Source of the DNA: an uncultured Mollicutes bacterium
GTDB taxonomy: Bacteria > Bacillota_I > Bacilli_A > RFN20 > CAG-826
Reading direction: 5' to 3'
Assembly: GCA_900540395.1 (NCBI GenBank)
Contig: UQFQ01000001.1
Span: 62,001 to 126,000 of the forward strand
Length of the DNA stretch: 64,000 nucleotides
Of the stretch, positions 36,094 through 45,469 are shown one piece after another. The stretch's first letter is position 1, and the number at the start of each line of letters is the position of its first letter. A program made the position numbers and the translations under genes. The notes beneath the pieces are model-generated. The model saw only the letters and a program-made list of their open reading frames with translations. It was not told the DNA's origin and searched no databases.

Positions 36094-36111
36094 TAGTTGA
36101 TATATCAACTA
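36094..36111. promoter_or_regulatory. Perfect 18-bp palindrome, probable MarR operator
   Basis: TAGTTGATATATCAACTA is a perfect dyad 14 nt before the first gene of an operon that encodes a MarR-family repressor. Its TTGATATATCAA core has the size and style of MarR-family operators, so autoregulation of the four-gene operon is likely. Confidence 0.75.
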
Positions 36112-36125
36112 AAGGAAATGATTTA

Positions 36126-36722
36126 ATGTTTTTCCCAGAAGTAAACGAAGTAGTAGCTCAAATTATTCATAACCTCTTTTATCTAGGAGGCAATTTTTTT
36201 ACTCCACTATTTAGAACAATATGTTATCTAGGCGATTATGGTATTTTTCCTATTCTATTTGGGTTGATATTGTTAATTTTTAGAAAAACTAGACGAATAG
36301 GCTTTGGAGTTATGATAGCAGTATTGATAGGCTTTCTTTTAACTAATTTGCTTTTAAAGAATATCATTCAAGAGCCACGCCCATTTACAAACCAAAACAC
36401 CTTTTATTATCAATATTGGTTAGATACTGGAAGTCTAATGGAAAGTGGTCATTCTTTTCCTAGTGGTCATACGACATCAGCAGCTTCTCTTGCTTTTGGC
36501 TTCTTTTTATTATCTAAAAATAAAAAATATTCATGGCTAATTCTTTTATTTCCTATTTTAATGGGAACTTCGAGAATCTACTTTAGTGTTCACTATTTTT
36601 GTGATGTTGTAGGTGGATTATTTGTCGGATTAATTGCTGGATCAATGGCTCTATTTTTGTTTAGTCTTTTGAAAAGAACAAATTTTGGAAGAAAGTTTTT
36701 TAGATTAGATTTATCTTTATAG
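36126..36722 (+). CDS. PAP2-family membrane phosphatase
   Basis: This 198-residue membrane protein has the three PAP2 motifs: KNIIQEPRP (about 79-87), SFPSGHTTS (about 114-122) and GTSRIYFSVHYFCDVVGG (about 154-171). It probably dephosphorylates a lipid phosphate such as undecaprenyl pyrophosphate or phosphatidic acid. It is the first gene of the MarR-operator operon. Confidence 0.9.
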   Translation: MFFPEVNEVVAQIIHNLFYLGGNFFTPLFRTICYLGDYGIFPILFGLILLIFRKTRRIGFGVMIAVLIGFLLTNLLLKNIIQEPRPFTNQNTFYYQYWLDTGSLMESGHSFPSGHTTSAASLAFGFFLLSKNKKYSWLILLFPILMGTSRIYFSVHYFCDVVGGLFVGLIAGSMALFLFSLLKRTNFGRKFFRLDLSL

Positions 36723-36731
36723 GAGTTTGAT

Positions 36732-37217
36732 ATGGATATAACAAAAGCTCAAATTACAAAAATTGCTAGAGAAGTAAATAAACTTGCTGTAAAAACCTTA
36801 AAAGAAGATGGTATTGGTACCTCTGAATTTGATTTAATCCATATTGTTAGAAAACATAATGGAATTACTCAAAGCGATATAACGAAAATTTTAGGAATTG
36901 ATAAAGCAGCGGTTGCTCGTCAAGTTGTGCGTCTAACTAAAAAAGGATTTATAATTAAAAAAGATAATACAGAGGACAAAAGATCATCTTTGATATACCC
37001 GACATTAAAAGCAGAAGAGTTAAAAGTCTCTAAAAGATTTGTTGAAAATACTTATTATGAATGGCTATTAGAAGGGTTAAAAAAGGAGGAAAAAGAAACA
37101 TTTAGCCTTCTTTTAGAAAAAGTCTATCTTCGCTCCAAAGAAGAAAGCAAAACTGGTTTTCCTCATGTGAATGAAAGATTAAGAAAGAAGGCGAGCGATT
37201 TTGAAGAAGAAAAATAA
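36732..37217 (+). CDS. MarR family transcriptional regulator
   Basis: A 161-residue winged-helix protein: GITQSDITKILGIDKAAVARQVVRLTKKGFI is the recognition region (given here as one motif of the DNA-binding domain at about 50-82), followed by the wing KKDNTEDKRSSL. It is second in the operon and the palindrome upstream is its likely operator. An AGGAG site lies 8 nt before the start. Confidence 0.9.
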   Translation: MDITKAQITKIAREVNKLAVKTLKEDGIGTSEFDLIHIVRKHNGITQSDITKILGIDKAAVARQVVRLTKKGFIIKKDNTEDKRSSLIYPTLKAEELKVSKRFVENTYYEWLLEGLKKEEKETFSLLLEKVYLRSKEESKTGFPHVNERLRKKASDFEEEK

Positions 37218-38460
37218 GTTTCATTTTTCAAATGCGATGATCTTTTTACTCCTTTTTGGAGTAGTTTCGTTGCTCTCTGACATGACGCATGAAGGTGCGG
37301 CTAGCATTCAAGGTTCTTATTTGTCTTTAATAGGTGCTTCTGCTGGAGTAATAGGATTTGTCTCCGGTTTGGGTGAATTACTTGGCTACTCTTTGCGATT
37401 AGTCTTCGGAAGATTAGCTGATAAAACAAAGAAATATTGGCCAATTGTTATAATTGGTTACTTAATAGATATTTTAGCTGTGCCTTTATTAGCCTTTGTT
37501 GGTCCAAATGGATGGATATTGGCTTCTGTTATTTTAAGTGTTCAAAGAATTGGTAAAGCAATTAAAAAACCAGCAAAGGATACTATTATGTCTTTTGCAG
37601 CCTCCCAAGAAAAAGTCGGTAGAAGCTTTGGAATTCAAGAAATGCTTGATCAAATTGGTGCATTTTTGGGACCCCTGTTTCTTTATTTAATTATGCTTTT
37701 TCAAACTGATGGTGATACTTTTACAAACTATGCAATTTGCTTTCTTTTCTTGTTAATTCCGGCTGTTGCAACAATAGTATTGTTATTAATAACGAAGAAG
37801 AAATTCCCAAATCCAGATGCATTTGAACCAGAACCAAAGCATTATGAAAAGCTTAAGTTAAAACCAAGTTTTATATTTTATATTGCTGGAATTAGTTTAT
37901 TTGCTTTTGGATTTATTGATTATTCTTTGGTTGGCATGCATATTAGCAACATTTATGTCGGTAACGACTCATTTATAACTTCTGAAACATTACCATTAAT
38001 TTATTCAGGAGCAATGATAGTAGATGCATTTGCAGCAATAATTTTTGGGAAGTTATTTGACAAATTTGGAACATGGTCGCTCATAATTGCAACTTTATTA
38101 TCAAGTATGTTTTCTCTTTTTATATTCGAGTTTGATTCGGTTTATATGTTGTTAATTGGCGTCATAATGTGGGGAATAGGGATGGGCGCGCAAGAATCTA
38201 TTCTTAAAGCGGTTGTTACAACAATGGTTCCTAAAAATTTAAGAGCAACTGGGTATGGTATATTCGAATTTTCATTTGGAATATTTTGGTTTTTAGGGAG
38301 CACCTTACTTGGATTTTTATATGATTACTCATTATTAGCTATGGTGATTGTATCAATTGGTAGTCAACTTTTATCAATTCCATGTTATATTTTATCTAAT
38401 GTTAAATTAAATAAAGAAAAGAAGAAAAAAACTGAAGTATATGAACACGCCAGTAATTAA
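37201..38460 (+). CDS. Major facilitator superfamily transporter
   Basis: The 419-residue, ~12-helix protein begins with a TTG at 37201, overlapping the MarR gene by 17 nt, with GAAGGCGAG upstream. The MFS loop motif is GRLADKTKKYWP (about 76-87) and the second-half equivalent is GKLFDKFGTW. It is an efflux-type carrier whose expression is probably released when the MarR ligand is present. Confidence 0.9.
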   Translation: MKKKNKFHFSNAMIFLLLFGVVSLLSDMTHEGAASIQGSYLSLIGASAGVIGFVSGLGELLGYSLRLVFGRLADKTKKYWPIVIIGYLIDILAVPLLAFVGPNGWILASVILSVQRIGKAIKKPAKDTIMSFAASQEKVGRSFGIQEMLDQIGAFLGPLFLYLIMLFQTDGDTFTNYAICFLFLLIPAVATIVLLLITKKKFPNPDAFEPEPKHYEKLKLKPSFIFYIAGISLFAFGFIDYSLVGMHISNIYVGNDSFITSETLPLIYSGAMIVDAFAAIIFGKLFDKFGTWSLIIATLLSSMFSLFIFEFDSVYMLLIGVIMWGIGMGAQESILKAVVTTMVPKNLRATGYGIFEFSFGIFWFLGSTLLGFLYDYSLLAMVIVSIGSQLLSIPCYILSNVKLNKEKKKKTEVYEHASN

Positions 38461-39031
38461 AACAAAACGTTTGATACTTAGAAAATTTGAAGAAAATGAT
38501 CTCGGTGAAGCTTTTGAGATTTTTAAAGACGAAGAAGTAAATAAATATTTGCCATGGTTTAAAGTTAGCGATTTAAAAGAAACAAAGTCATTTCTTGAAA
38601 AGCATTATTTTTCTAAATATAAAGATGAATTTGGCTTTAATTATGCTATAGCGTTAAAAGAAAATAATAAAGTTATTGGTTATATTAATATCAATCTTGA
38701 TGATGAAGCAAACGATGTTGGCTACGGACTTAATAAAAGCTATTGGAAGAATGGTTATATTCATGAAGCTTTAGTTGCTTTAATTGAAGTAGCCAAAAAG
38801 AATAATCTTAAATATTTAACTGCAACTCATGATATACATAATTTAAGGAGTGGCAATGTTTTAAGGAAAGCTGGTTTTGTTTATAAATATTCATATAAAG
38901 AAATGCGGGAACCTAAACATCTTTTAGTAACTTTTAGAATGTATCAATTAAATTTAAATATTGATGATGATTATGTTTATAAAAAGTATTGGAATAAATA
39001 TGATGATCATTTTATTGAAAAAGATCTCTAA
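38441..39031 (+). CDS. GNAT acetyltransferase (RimJ/RimL type)
   Basis: This 196-residue protein begins TKRLILRKFEENDLGEAFEI, typical of the RimJ-like group, with NLRSGNVLRKAGF as the CoA-binding end. It overlaps the MFS gene by 20 nt and belongs to the MarR operon. Codon 156 (38906-38908) is CGG in KEM[CGG]EPKHLLVTFRMYQLN. In related Firmicute GNAT proteins I remember Trp at this place (EQWQPK...VTFRMYQLN), so this codon strongly supports CGG as Trp. Confidence 0.87.
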   Translation: MNTPVIKTKRLILRKFEENDLGEAFEIFKDEEVNKYLPWFKVSDLKETKSFLEKHYFSKYKDEFGFNYAIALKENNKVIGYININLDDEANDVGYGLNKSYWKNGYIHEALVALIEVAKKNNLKYLTATHDIHNLRSGNVLRKAGFVYKYSYKEMREPKHLLVTFRMYQLNLNIDDDYVYKKYWNKYDDHFIEKDL

Positions 39032-39130
39032 AAAAGAGAAAAGCAACCAATATGTTACATTTAGAAAACAGTAGTTGGTGTTTAGAAATGTAACGTTTAC
39101 CTATACTTTTGATTAAGGAGGTGCAAAGGT

Positions 39131-39595
39131 ATGAGTATTGGAGAAAAAATTGCACAATTAAGAAGAAACGCTAATATAACTCAAGAAGAATTAGCTGATT
39201 CACTTGGCGTTACAAGACAAAGCGTATCTCGTTGGGAATCTGGAGAAGCTTATCCAGATATGAGTAAAATTGGGAAACTGGCAGATATTTTGGAAACCAA
39301 CTGTGATTATTTATTAGGAGATGATGTAAACGAAAAAGGTGAAAAAATTAAAATAGTTACAGAAACAAGTACTGTAGAAAGTTATGCTAATCGACTGATT
39401 CTAACTTTATTAAGCTTTATTCCTTTTGTTGGTCCTTTTATCGGTTTCTTCTCGTTAAAGAAAGAGGAAAAAAGATCTGATAACTTATTAAGAAAGTTAA
39501 TGATTGTTGGAACGATAATTTCAACTTTATTTACACTTATTTTTGTAGCTATTGTTATTTACGGCTTAATTTATAGCATCATGTTGCATATTTAA
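39131..39595 (+). CDS. XRE-family regulator with membrane anchor
   Basis: An N-terminal helix-turn-helix (about 1-62; TQEELADSLGVTRQSVSRWE) is followed by two hydrophobic segments near the C-terminus (about 85-100 and 117-145). A nearly perfect ribosome site AAGGAGGTG lies 8 nt upstream. It is probably a membrane-tethered DNA-binding protein; the targets are unknown. Confidence 0.82.
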   Translation: MSIGEKIAQLRRNANITQEELADSLGVTRQSVSRWESGEAYPDMSKIGKLADILETNCDYLLGDDVNEKGEKIKIVTETSTVESYANRLILTLLSFIPFVGPFIGFFSLKKEEKRSDNLLRKLMIVGTIISTLFTLIFVAIVIYGLIYSIMLHI

Positions 39596-39619
39596 AAAAA
39601 GATTTCTCCCCCTTTTTTT

Positions 39620-39655
39620 AAGTGCCTGTGTATTGACTCAGGCACTTTATTGTCT
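39620..39655 (+). terminator. Rho-independent terminator
   Basis: AAGTGCCTG pairs with CAGGCACTT around TGTATTGACT, followed by a T-rich run. It ends the XRE gene transcript and lies directly before the leaderless GNAT promoter. Confidence 0.85.
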
Positions 39656-39686
39656 TTTGAAGAACAAATCTTGTTATAATCTTTTT

Positions 39687-40136
39687 ATGCTAAAGTTCAA
39701 AAGGTTAAGCAAAAAGAAAGATTTTGAAAGCATTAAAAACTTATTTTCGTCTGTTTTTACTAAAGAACCATGGTTTGATGATTGGAGCGATGAAAGTAAA
39801 CTTGAAAACTATATAAAAGATTTGACTTTTCAAACGAATTCTCTTTCACTAGGACTTTATTTAGATGATGAATTAATTGGAATAGCTTTAGGAAGAGTAG
39901 TTAATTTCTATGATGGTATTCAATATCGTATAGATGAATTATGTATCAAAAACGAAAAGCAAAATAGTGGATATGGATCAAAATTTTTAGATTTAATAAA
40001 TAGATATTCGAAGAAGAAGAAATTTCGATACATAATTTTAAATACTGATAGAAATGTTTATGCCTATAATTTCTATTTAAAGAATGGTTATAAAGAAAAT
40101 AGAACTAACGTTATGCTTTATCAAGAAGTCAAATAA
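39687..40136 (+). CDS. GNAT family N-acetyltransferase, probably leaderless
   Basis: I start the gene at 39687 (149 residues); the longer frame from 39633 would run through the terminator. TATAAT at 39675-39680 is 6 nt before the ATG and there is no ribosome site, so the transcript should begin at or within a base or two of the start codon. The acetyl-CoA motif is KNEKQNSGYGSKFLDLI, with NGYKENR at the end. Confidence 0.8.
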   Translation: MLKFKRLSKKKDFESIKNLFSSVFTKEPWFDDWSDESKLENYIKDLTFQTNSLSLGLYLDDELIGIALGRVVNFYDGIQYRIDELCIKNEKQNSGYGSKFLDLINRYSKKKKFRYIILNTDRNVYAYNFYLKNGYKENRTNVMLYQEVK

Positions 40137-40256
40137 GATTTTCTTTTTATTTAAATAATATTGAATTATGATTTTTAAAGAAAGAAGGTGATGAATTTGA
40201 GAATATAAGCAATTTAACTAGATTATTTATTTAATATTAATAAGGAGTTTAGCAAA

Positions 40257-41882
40257 ATGCTTATAATTTCAAATTTAACAATAGTCTTAAAAAAAGACCT
40301 TAGAACTTTAATAAAGGATTTTTCCTTTGTTTTAAATAAAAAAGATAAAGTTGGAATAATTGGCGAAGAAGGCAATGGGAAATCTTCACTTTTAAAAGTG
40401 CTTTATAATCAAGAAGAAGCTAGTAAATATTTAGAAATCAGCGGAAATATATCGATTAAAAATGAAAAAATCGGCTATCTTAAACAAATGGTAGATGAAG
40501 ATAAAATAAACTTATCTATTAATGAATTATTAAATAACGAACTTGATTATTCATCGATAAACTATAAAAAGTATTATCTATATATTGATATGTTCAATCT
40601 CGACGAAGATAAACTTTTATCTAATGAGATAAAGGTAAAAAGTTTAAGTGGTGGAGAAAGAATTAAACTTTTCTTGTTTGTTGAACTAATGAAAGAACCA
40701 ACAATTTTACTTCTTGATGAACCTAGTAATGACTTAGATTTGTCTTCTTTAAACTTACTCGAAGATTTAATCATAAATATTGATATACCAGTAATGTTTA
40801 TTTCTCATGATGAGTTTTTATTGTCAAAATGTGCAAATAAAATAATTCATATTGAATCTTTAAAAAGTAAAAGTGAGCCTCGAGTTACTATTAAAAGTTC
40901 AAATTATGAAGATTATTTTTCTTCTAGAGAGGACTTTATCGATAAAAACATTAAAGAATACAATAAAGATAAAGATAACTTTGAAAAGAAGATGGATAAA
41001 TTTAATAAAGTTTATCAGAGTGTGAATCATGCTTTAAATACTGTTTCGCGTTCACAACCTGGTGTTGCTAAAAATTTAAAAGATAAAATGCATGCGGTAA
41101 AGTCAATGGAGAAAAGATATGCCAAAGAAAAGGAAAACCTTACACAAAAATATGAGGTAGAGGAGGGAATTAATCTTAAGTTTGATAACTTAAATACTTT
41201 AGATATCAAAGGAAATTCTTCTAACTCAAAAATCAATTATTTAATCGATTCTTCCAAAATAGTTTTAGATTTTAAAATAGATCAATTAAGAATAAATAGT
41301 GAAATAACTCTGATTGATAAGCCAATATCTTTATATATAAAAGGAAGTAAGAAAATAGCAATAATTGGAGAGAATGGTGCTGGTAAATCTACTTTGCTTA
41401 AATTAATTTATAAAGAGTTAACCAGCAAATCTTCCTTTAATGTTGGCTATATGTCTCAAAATTATGAAGATGAATTATTAAATTATATGTCTCCACTAGA
41501 ATATTTAGCTAAAGAAGTTGATGCTTCGACTAAAGAAGAATTAACAAAAATTCAAACTTATTTAGGCTCACTAAAATTTACTTATGATGAGATGAATAAA
41601 AGCATTTTTTCTTTAAGTGGTGGTCAAAAAGCCAAAATTTTCTTTACAAAATTGATATTAAAAAAAGTAAATGTAATGTTACTTGATGAACCAACACGAA
41701 ATATATCACCATTATCGAATAAATCTTTTATATCATCGATAAAACAATATAAAGGTGTAATTATTGCTGTTTCGCACGATAGAAACTTTATTTATCAAGT
41801 ATTTGATGAAATTTATGAATTAAGTTCAGAGAAAGGACTAGAGCAAATTCAACGAGATGAGTTTAAAAAGAAGTATCTATAA
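40257..41882 (+). CDS. ABC-F family ATPase, ribosome-protection type
   Basis: This 541-residue protein has two ABC cassettes and no membrane segment. Cassette 1 has GEEGNGKSS, LSGGE and LLLDEPSNDLDL. Cassette 2 has GENGAGKST, LSGGQKAK and LLDEPTRNISPLSN. The basic linker between them (about 215-310) would enter the ribosome. The DEPTRN-SPLSN sequence is typical of Lsa/Vga/Msr-like antibiotic-resistance ABC-F proteins, but housekeeping ABC-F roles cannot be excluded. GGAG lies 12 nt upstream of the start. Confidence 0.87.
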   Translation: MLIISNLTIVLKKDLRTLIKDFSFVLNKKDKVGIIGEEGNGKSSLLKVLYNQEEASKYLEISGNISIKNEKIGYLKQMVDEDKINLSINELLNNELDYSSINYKKYYLYIDMFNLDEDKLLSNEIKVKSLSGGERIKLFLFVELMKEPTILLLDEPSNDLDLSSLNLLEDLIINIDIPVMFISHDEFLLSKCANKIIHIESLKSKSEPRVTIKSSNYEDYFSSREDFIDKNIKEYNKDKDNFEKKMDKFNKVYQSVNHALNTVSRSQPGVAKNLKDKMHAVKSMEKRYAKEKENLTQKYEVEEGINLKFDNLNTLDIKGNSSNSKINYLIDSSKIVLDFKIDQLRINSEITLIDKPISLYIKGSKKIAIIGENGAGKSTLLKLIYKELTSKSSFNVGYMSQNYEDELLNYMSPLEYLAKEVDASTKEELTKIQTYLGSLKFTYDEMNKSIFSLSGGQKAKIFFTKLILKKVNVMLLDEPTRNISPLSNKSFISSIKQYKGVIIAVSHDRNFIYQVFDEIYELSSEKGLEQIQRDEFKKKYL

Positions 41883-42335
41883 GTTAGTTTTATGGACATA
41901 CATTCTAGATATTTCTCCTCCGTCGCATTTAACATCAAAAATATATTCCCAATTATATTTTTCATAAAAAGAAGTGTGGTCAGTTATTAAATACAATGTG
42001 TTTATACCGTATTTACTCATATCTCGCTCGACGTATTCTAAAAGTTTTCCGGCGATTCCTTTGTTTCTGTATTCAGGTTCGACAAATAAAGCACAAACAT
42101 TAGGATATAAATCTTTCCTTTCATGAAAATCATTTTGAATTACACCGATTCCACCAATTATTTTGTTATTTGATAGCATAATATACCATGAAGGATATGG
42201 AGCATTAGATTCTATGCTTTCATTCATACTATTAAGATATTCTTCTTTAGGTATATTCCATTTACTAGAAAACCAAGCTGCAGCAGTACCAAGCATTTCC
42301 TTTTTGTTTTTGATATTAATAATTTCGTAATTCAT
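41877..42335 (-). CDS. GNAT family N-acetyltransferase
   Basis: A 152-residue GNAT protein with the acetyl-CoA motif VEPEYRNKGIAGKLLEYVERD and an aromatic end (TSFYEKYNWEYI). It is convergent with the ABC-F gene and overlaps its end by 6 nt. GAAAGGA lies about 10 nt upstream of the start. The substrate is unknown. Confidence 0.83.
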   Translation of the reverse strand: MNYEIINIKNKKEMLGTAAAWFSSKWNIPKEEYLNSMNESIESNAPYPSWYIMLSNNKIIGGIGVIQNDFHERKDLYPNVCALFVEPEYRNKGIAGKLLEYVERDMSKYGINTLYLITDHTSFYEKYNWEYIFDVKCDGGEISRMYVHKTNL

Positions 42336-42693
42336 AAACCAACAGCTATCCTTTCTAATTCTCGCTTATTATAACCAATAAATTGCTGATTGGTAGAGTT
42401 TAATTTGCTAAAGAACATGAAAATTCTATATTTTTTATAGTTTTAGTAGATATTTAGTTAAAATTAAGTATATTTTGAGTCAATAAATAGTAGTTAAATT
42501 TAATAAAGATAATTAGAATATTGTTTTGTTCACTATTCAAATAAGTTATAGGTTTTTTATAATTTGGGAATCACATCATTTATTTTAACTTGCTACTTGA
42601 GCTATGTTTTAGTGATCTCTTTTTAAAAGCGTTAGAATGGAATTTGTTGATAAAATTGGTAAAATATAAGCGATTAATTGGAGGCTTATACAT
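42336..42693. promoter_or_regulatory. Intergenic region with promoter of the CrtI-like operon
   Basis: The 358-nt gap holds TTGATAAAATTGGTAAAAT at about 42648-42666, an extended -10 element (TGGTAAAAT) used in several places here, then GGAGG 12 nt before the ATG at 42694. I see no gene or RNA in the rest. Confidence 0.45.
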
Positions 42694-44229
42694 ATGGAAG
42701 AAAAGCAATATGATGCTTTGGTAATAGGGGCCGGGAATGGCGGATTAACGGCTGCATTACGATTAGCAAAATCTCACAAAAAAGTATTACTTGTTGAAAG
42801 ACATATTTTACCTGGTGGCTTTGCTACTGGATTTATGAGAGGAAGATTTTATTTTGAAGCATCCTTACATGAATTATGTGACTTTGGACATAAAGAAAGA
42901 CATGGTAATTTATATACTTTATTTGAAGAATTAGGTGTATTAGATAAATTACACTTTGTTGACGTTCCAGAAGCTTTCACAGTTATAAATTCGAAAACTA
43001 AAGAAAGTTATGAGATGCCATTTGGAGTGGAAAACTTTATTAATAAAATGGAAGAGTACGTGCCAGGTTCTAGAAAATCAGTTACAACTTTCTTTGAACT
43101 CGGCAAAGAAATTTCGGATGCAATGAGATATTTGAATGAATCTCATGGTAAACCAGACAGCAAAGTTTTAATGAAAAAATATCCAAACTTTATGAGAGTA
43201 GCTGTTTATGATGTTGATACAGTTTTAAAGGCAATTAAAATGCCTAAAAAGGCTCAAGAAATTATTACAACTTATTGGTCATATTTGGGTACATCAACAG
43301 ATAAACTCGGCTTTGTACATTATTGTATTATGGTTTATCTTTACATTACTTTGAAAGCACAAGTTCCTTTGGAAAGATCTCACGAAATAAGTGCAACATT
43401 AGTTGAAGAAATTAAGCAAAGTGGCGGTGATGTATATTTTGGAGATGGAGTTAAGGAAGTACTTGTTGAAAATGGAGAAGTATATGGTGCTATTTTAGAT
43501 AGTGGCAAAAAGATTCTTACCAAACACATTATTTCAAACGCTTCCCCTGAAGCAGTTTATGGACAAATGATTAAAGACAAAAATCAAATTCCTGAACAAC
43601 AACGTAAGCTTTCTAGTTTTAGAGAATTATCCGGAAGAGGTCTTTCTATTTTCTTAGGTTTAAATAAAACAAAAGAGGAACTTGGTTTAAAATCTTATAG
43701 CTATTTTATTTATGATAGTTTAAATTCAAGAAAAGCTTTTGATGCGATGAAAGATATTGATAATTACTCACAAGTTACTGTTGTTTTAAATAACGCTTTA
43801 GAGAATTGCTCTCCAAAAGGAACAACAATCATGTATATGACTTCTTTATATTTCAGTGACATCTTCGACAAAATTGTTGACGAAAAGAATTACTTTGATT
43901 TAAAAGAAGAAATCGCTAAAGGCTTTATTAAACGTTTTGAAGAATCAACAGGATGTAAGATTTCTGATGCTATTGAAGAAATCGAAATTGCAACTCCTTT
44001 AACATATTGCCATTATACATCAACTCCAGATGGAACAATTTATGGATACTTAACTACTGGATTAGACAATATGATGCCTCGTCTTACCACTATGTATGAT
44101 GAAACAATTTTAAAAGGACTTCGTTTTGCTGGAGGCCATGCTATGAGAAGCTCTGGCTATAACTCAGCTTATCTCTCTGGTGATTTAGCGGCAAAACTCA
44201 CTCTTGGTGATATGAAGGAGGATAGATAA
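42694..44229 (+). CDS. CrtI/phytoene-desaturase-like FAD oxidoreductase
   Basis: This 511-residue flavoprotein begins with the FAD motif DALVIGAGNGGLTAALRLA and ERHILPGG, and ends with the C-terminal FAD-binding block GLRFAGGHAMRSSGYNSAYL. It is of the CrtI/retinol-saturase-like type. No carotenoid synthesis gene is nearby, so the substrate is probably not a carotenoid. The gene is followed after 1 nt by a ferredoxin-type reductase gene, which could supply or drain its electrons. Confidence 0.85.
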   Translation: MEEKQYDALVIGAGNGGLTAALRLAKSHKKVLLVERHILPGGFATGFMRGRFYFEASLHELCDFGHKERHGNLYTLFEELGVLDKLHFVDVPEAFTVINSKTKESYEMPFGVENFINKMEEYVPGSRKSVTTFFELGKEISDAMRYLNESHGKPDSKVLMKKYPNFMRVAVYDVDTVLKAIKMPKKAQEIITTYWSYLGTSTDKLGFVHYCIMVYLYITLKAQVPLERSHEISATLVEEIKQSGGDVYFGDGVKEVLVENGEVYGAILDSGKKILTKHIISNASPEAVYGQMIKDKNQIPEQQRKLSSFRELSGRGLSIFLGLNKTKEELGLKSYSYFIYDSLNSRKAFDAMKDIDNYSQVTVVLNNALENCSPKGTTIMYMTSLYFSDIFDKIVDEKNYFDLKEEIAKGFIKRFEESTGCKISDAIEEIEIATPLTYCHYTSTPDGTIYGYLTTGLDNMMPRLTTMYDETILKGLRFAGGHAMRSSGYNSAYLSGDLAAKLTLGDMKEDR

Positions 44230-44230
44230 A

Positions 44231-45394
44231 ATGAAGGTCAAAGTTTCTTTTTTCGGTTTAAGCGACATGCTTAAATTTAAAAATTTAAAGAAGAATCGTT
44301 TAGAAGCAATCAATAGTTCAGAAGTAAAAGAATATAAATCCTATAGAATTAACGAACTTGCTGATTACTATCATCCACATAAGCAATATTTGAAAATTGA
44401 TAAAATAGTAGAAGAAAATAGTGATACAAAGAGCTTTTATCTTGTGCCTGACGGAGAAACAACTAAGCTTGCTTATTTTAAATCAGGAAGTTATGTTTCT
44501 TTATTCGTAAACGTTGATAACAATATTGTTTCAAGAGCTTATGCGATTTCATCATCTCCAAGTGAAGCTTTAAAAGGTATTTATCGAATTACAATAAAAA
44601 GAAAAGAAGGCGGGTATTTATCTAACTATTTACTTGATAGCGCTAAAGTCGGAGATAAATTATTTGCTTCAGAACCAGGCGGATTTTTAACTTATTCTTC
44701 AATTCGTGATGCTAAAGATGTAATTGCGGTTGCTGGTGGAGTTGGAATCACTCCATTTATATCAATGGCTAATGCTATTAAAGATGGAATCGAACATTTC
44801 AATTTAACAATTTTATATGGTGTTAATTCTTTAAAAGATGTCATCTTAAAAGATGAACTTGATGAATTAACTAAAACTTGTGACAAAGTAAAAGTAGTTT
44901 ATGTAGTTTGTAATGAAACTGTTGAAGGATGCGAAAAAGGCTTTATTACAGCTGATATTATCAAAAAATATGCTCCAACTGATAAACCATATAGCGTATA
45001 TGTTTCAGGACCAAATGCGATGTTTGATTTCTTGGCTGGTGAATTTAAAAAACTTAATCTTCCTAATAAATATATAAGATTAGAAAAATCACCTGAAACA
45101 TTATCTTTAGGTAATAAAGAGTTTAATTTGGTTGTTCATATGGAAGATCAAACCTTTAACCTAATTGCTAAACAAAATGAAACCGTTTTAAATGCGCTTG
45201 AAAGAAACGACGTTTTGATTAGATCAAAATGTCATTTAGGTGGTTGTGGTTTCTGTCGTAGTAAAATTATTAAAGGTGAAATTCAAACAACTAAGTTAAA
45301 TAAGCAAGCTGATATTGATAAGAAGTTTGGTTATTTCCATCCATGCTGTTCTTATCCAATGTCTGATCTTGAAATTGAAGTTTATAAGTATTAA
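44231..45394 (+). CDS. Ferredoxin-NAD(P) reductase-type protein with 2Fe-2S domain
   Basis: The 387 residues contain an FAD domain (SRAYAISSSP), an NAD domain (VAGGVGITPFISMA) and a C-terminal 2Fe-2S ferredoxin domain with CHLGGCGFC and a later HPCCSYP. The order matches HCP/vanillate-demethylase-type reductases. It overlaps no gene but starts 1 nt after the CrtI-like gene, so the two form a flavin-iron-sulphur electron-transfer pair. A terminator follows. Confidence 0.87.
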   Translation: MKVKVSFFGLSDMLKFKNLKKNRLEAINSSEVKEYKSYRINELADYYHPHKQYLKIDKIVEENSDTKSFYLVPDGETTKLAYFKSGSYVSLFVNVDNNIVSRAYAISSSPSEALKGIYRITIKRKEGGYLSNYLLDSAKVGDKLFASEPGGFLTYSSIRDAKDVIAVAGGVGITPFISMANAIKDGIEHFNLTILYGVNSLKDVILKDELDELTKTCDKVKVVYVVCNETVEGCEKGFITADIIKKYAPTDKPYSVYVSGPNAMFDFLAGEFKKLNLPNKYIRLEKSPETLSLGNKEFNLVVHMEDQTFNLIAKQNETVLNALERNDVLIRSKCHLGGCGFCRSKIIKGEIQTTKLNKQADIDKKFGYFHPCCSYPMSDLEIEVYKY

Positions 45395-45420
45395 CTATAA
45401 TTTCATTTAATGTAACTATG

Positions 45421-45450
45421 AAAATACCAGCTGTGAAAAGTTGGTATTTT
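45421..45450 (+). terminator. Rho-independent terminator
   Basis: AAAATACCA pairs with TGGTATTTT, followed by TTAC. It separates the oxidoreductase pair from the Wadjet operon, whose -10 box starts 5 nt later. Confidence 0.8.
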
Positions 45451-45469
45451 TACTTATAATAATTAAGTA

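Noticed and set aside
38441..39031. AGG reassignment (known from other uncultured Bacilli)
   Set aside because: AGG encodes Arg in conserved places such as NLRSGNVLRKAGF of this acetyltransferase, so AGG keeps its normal meaning.
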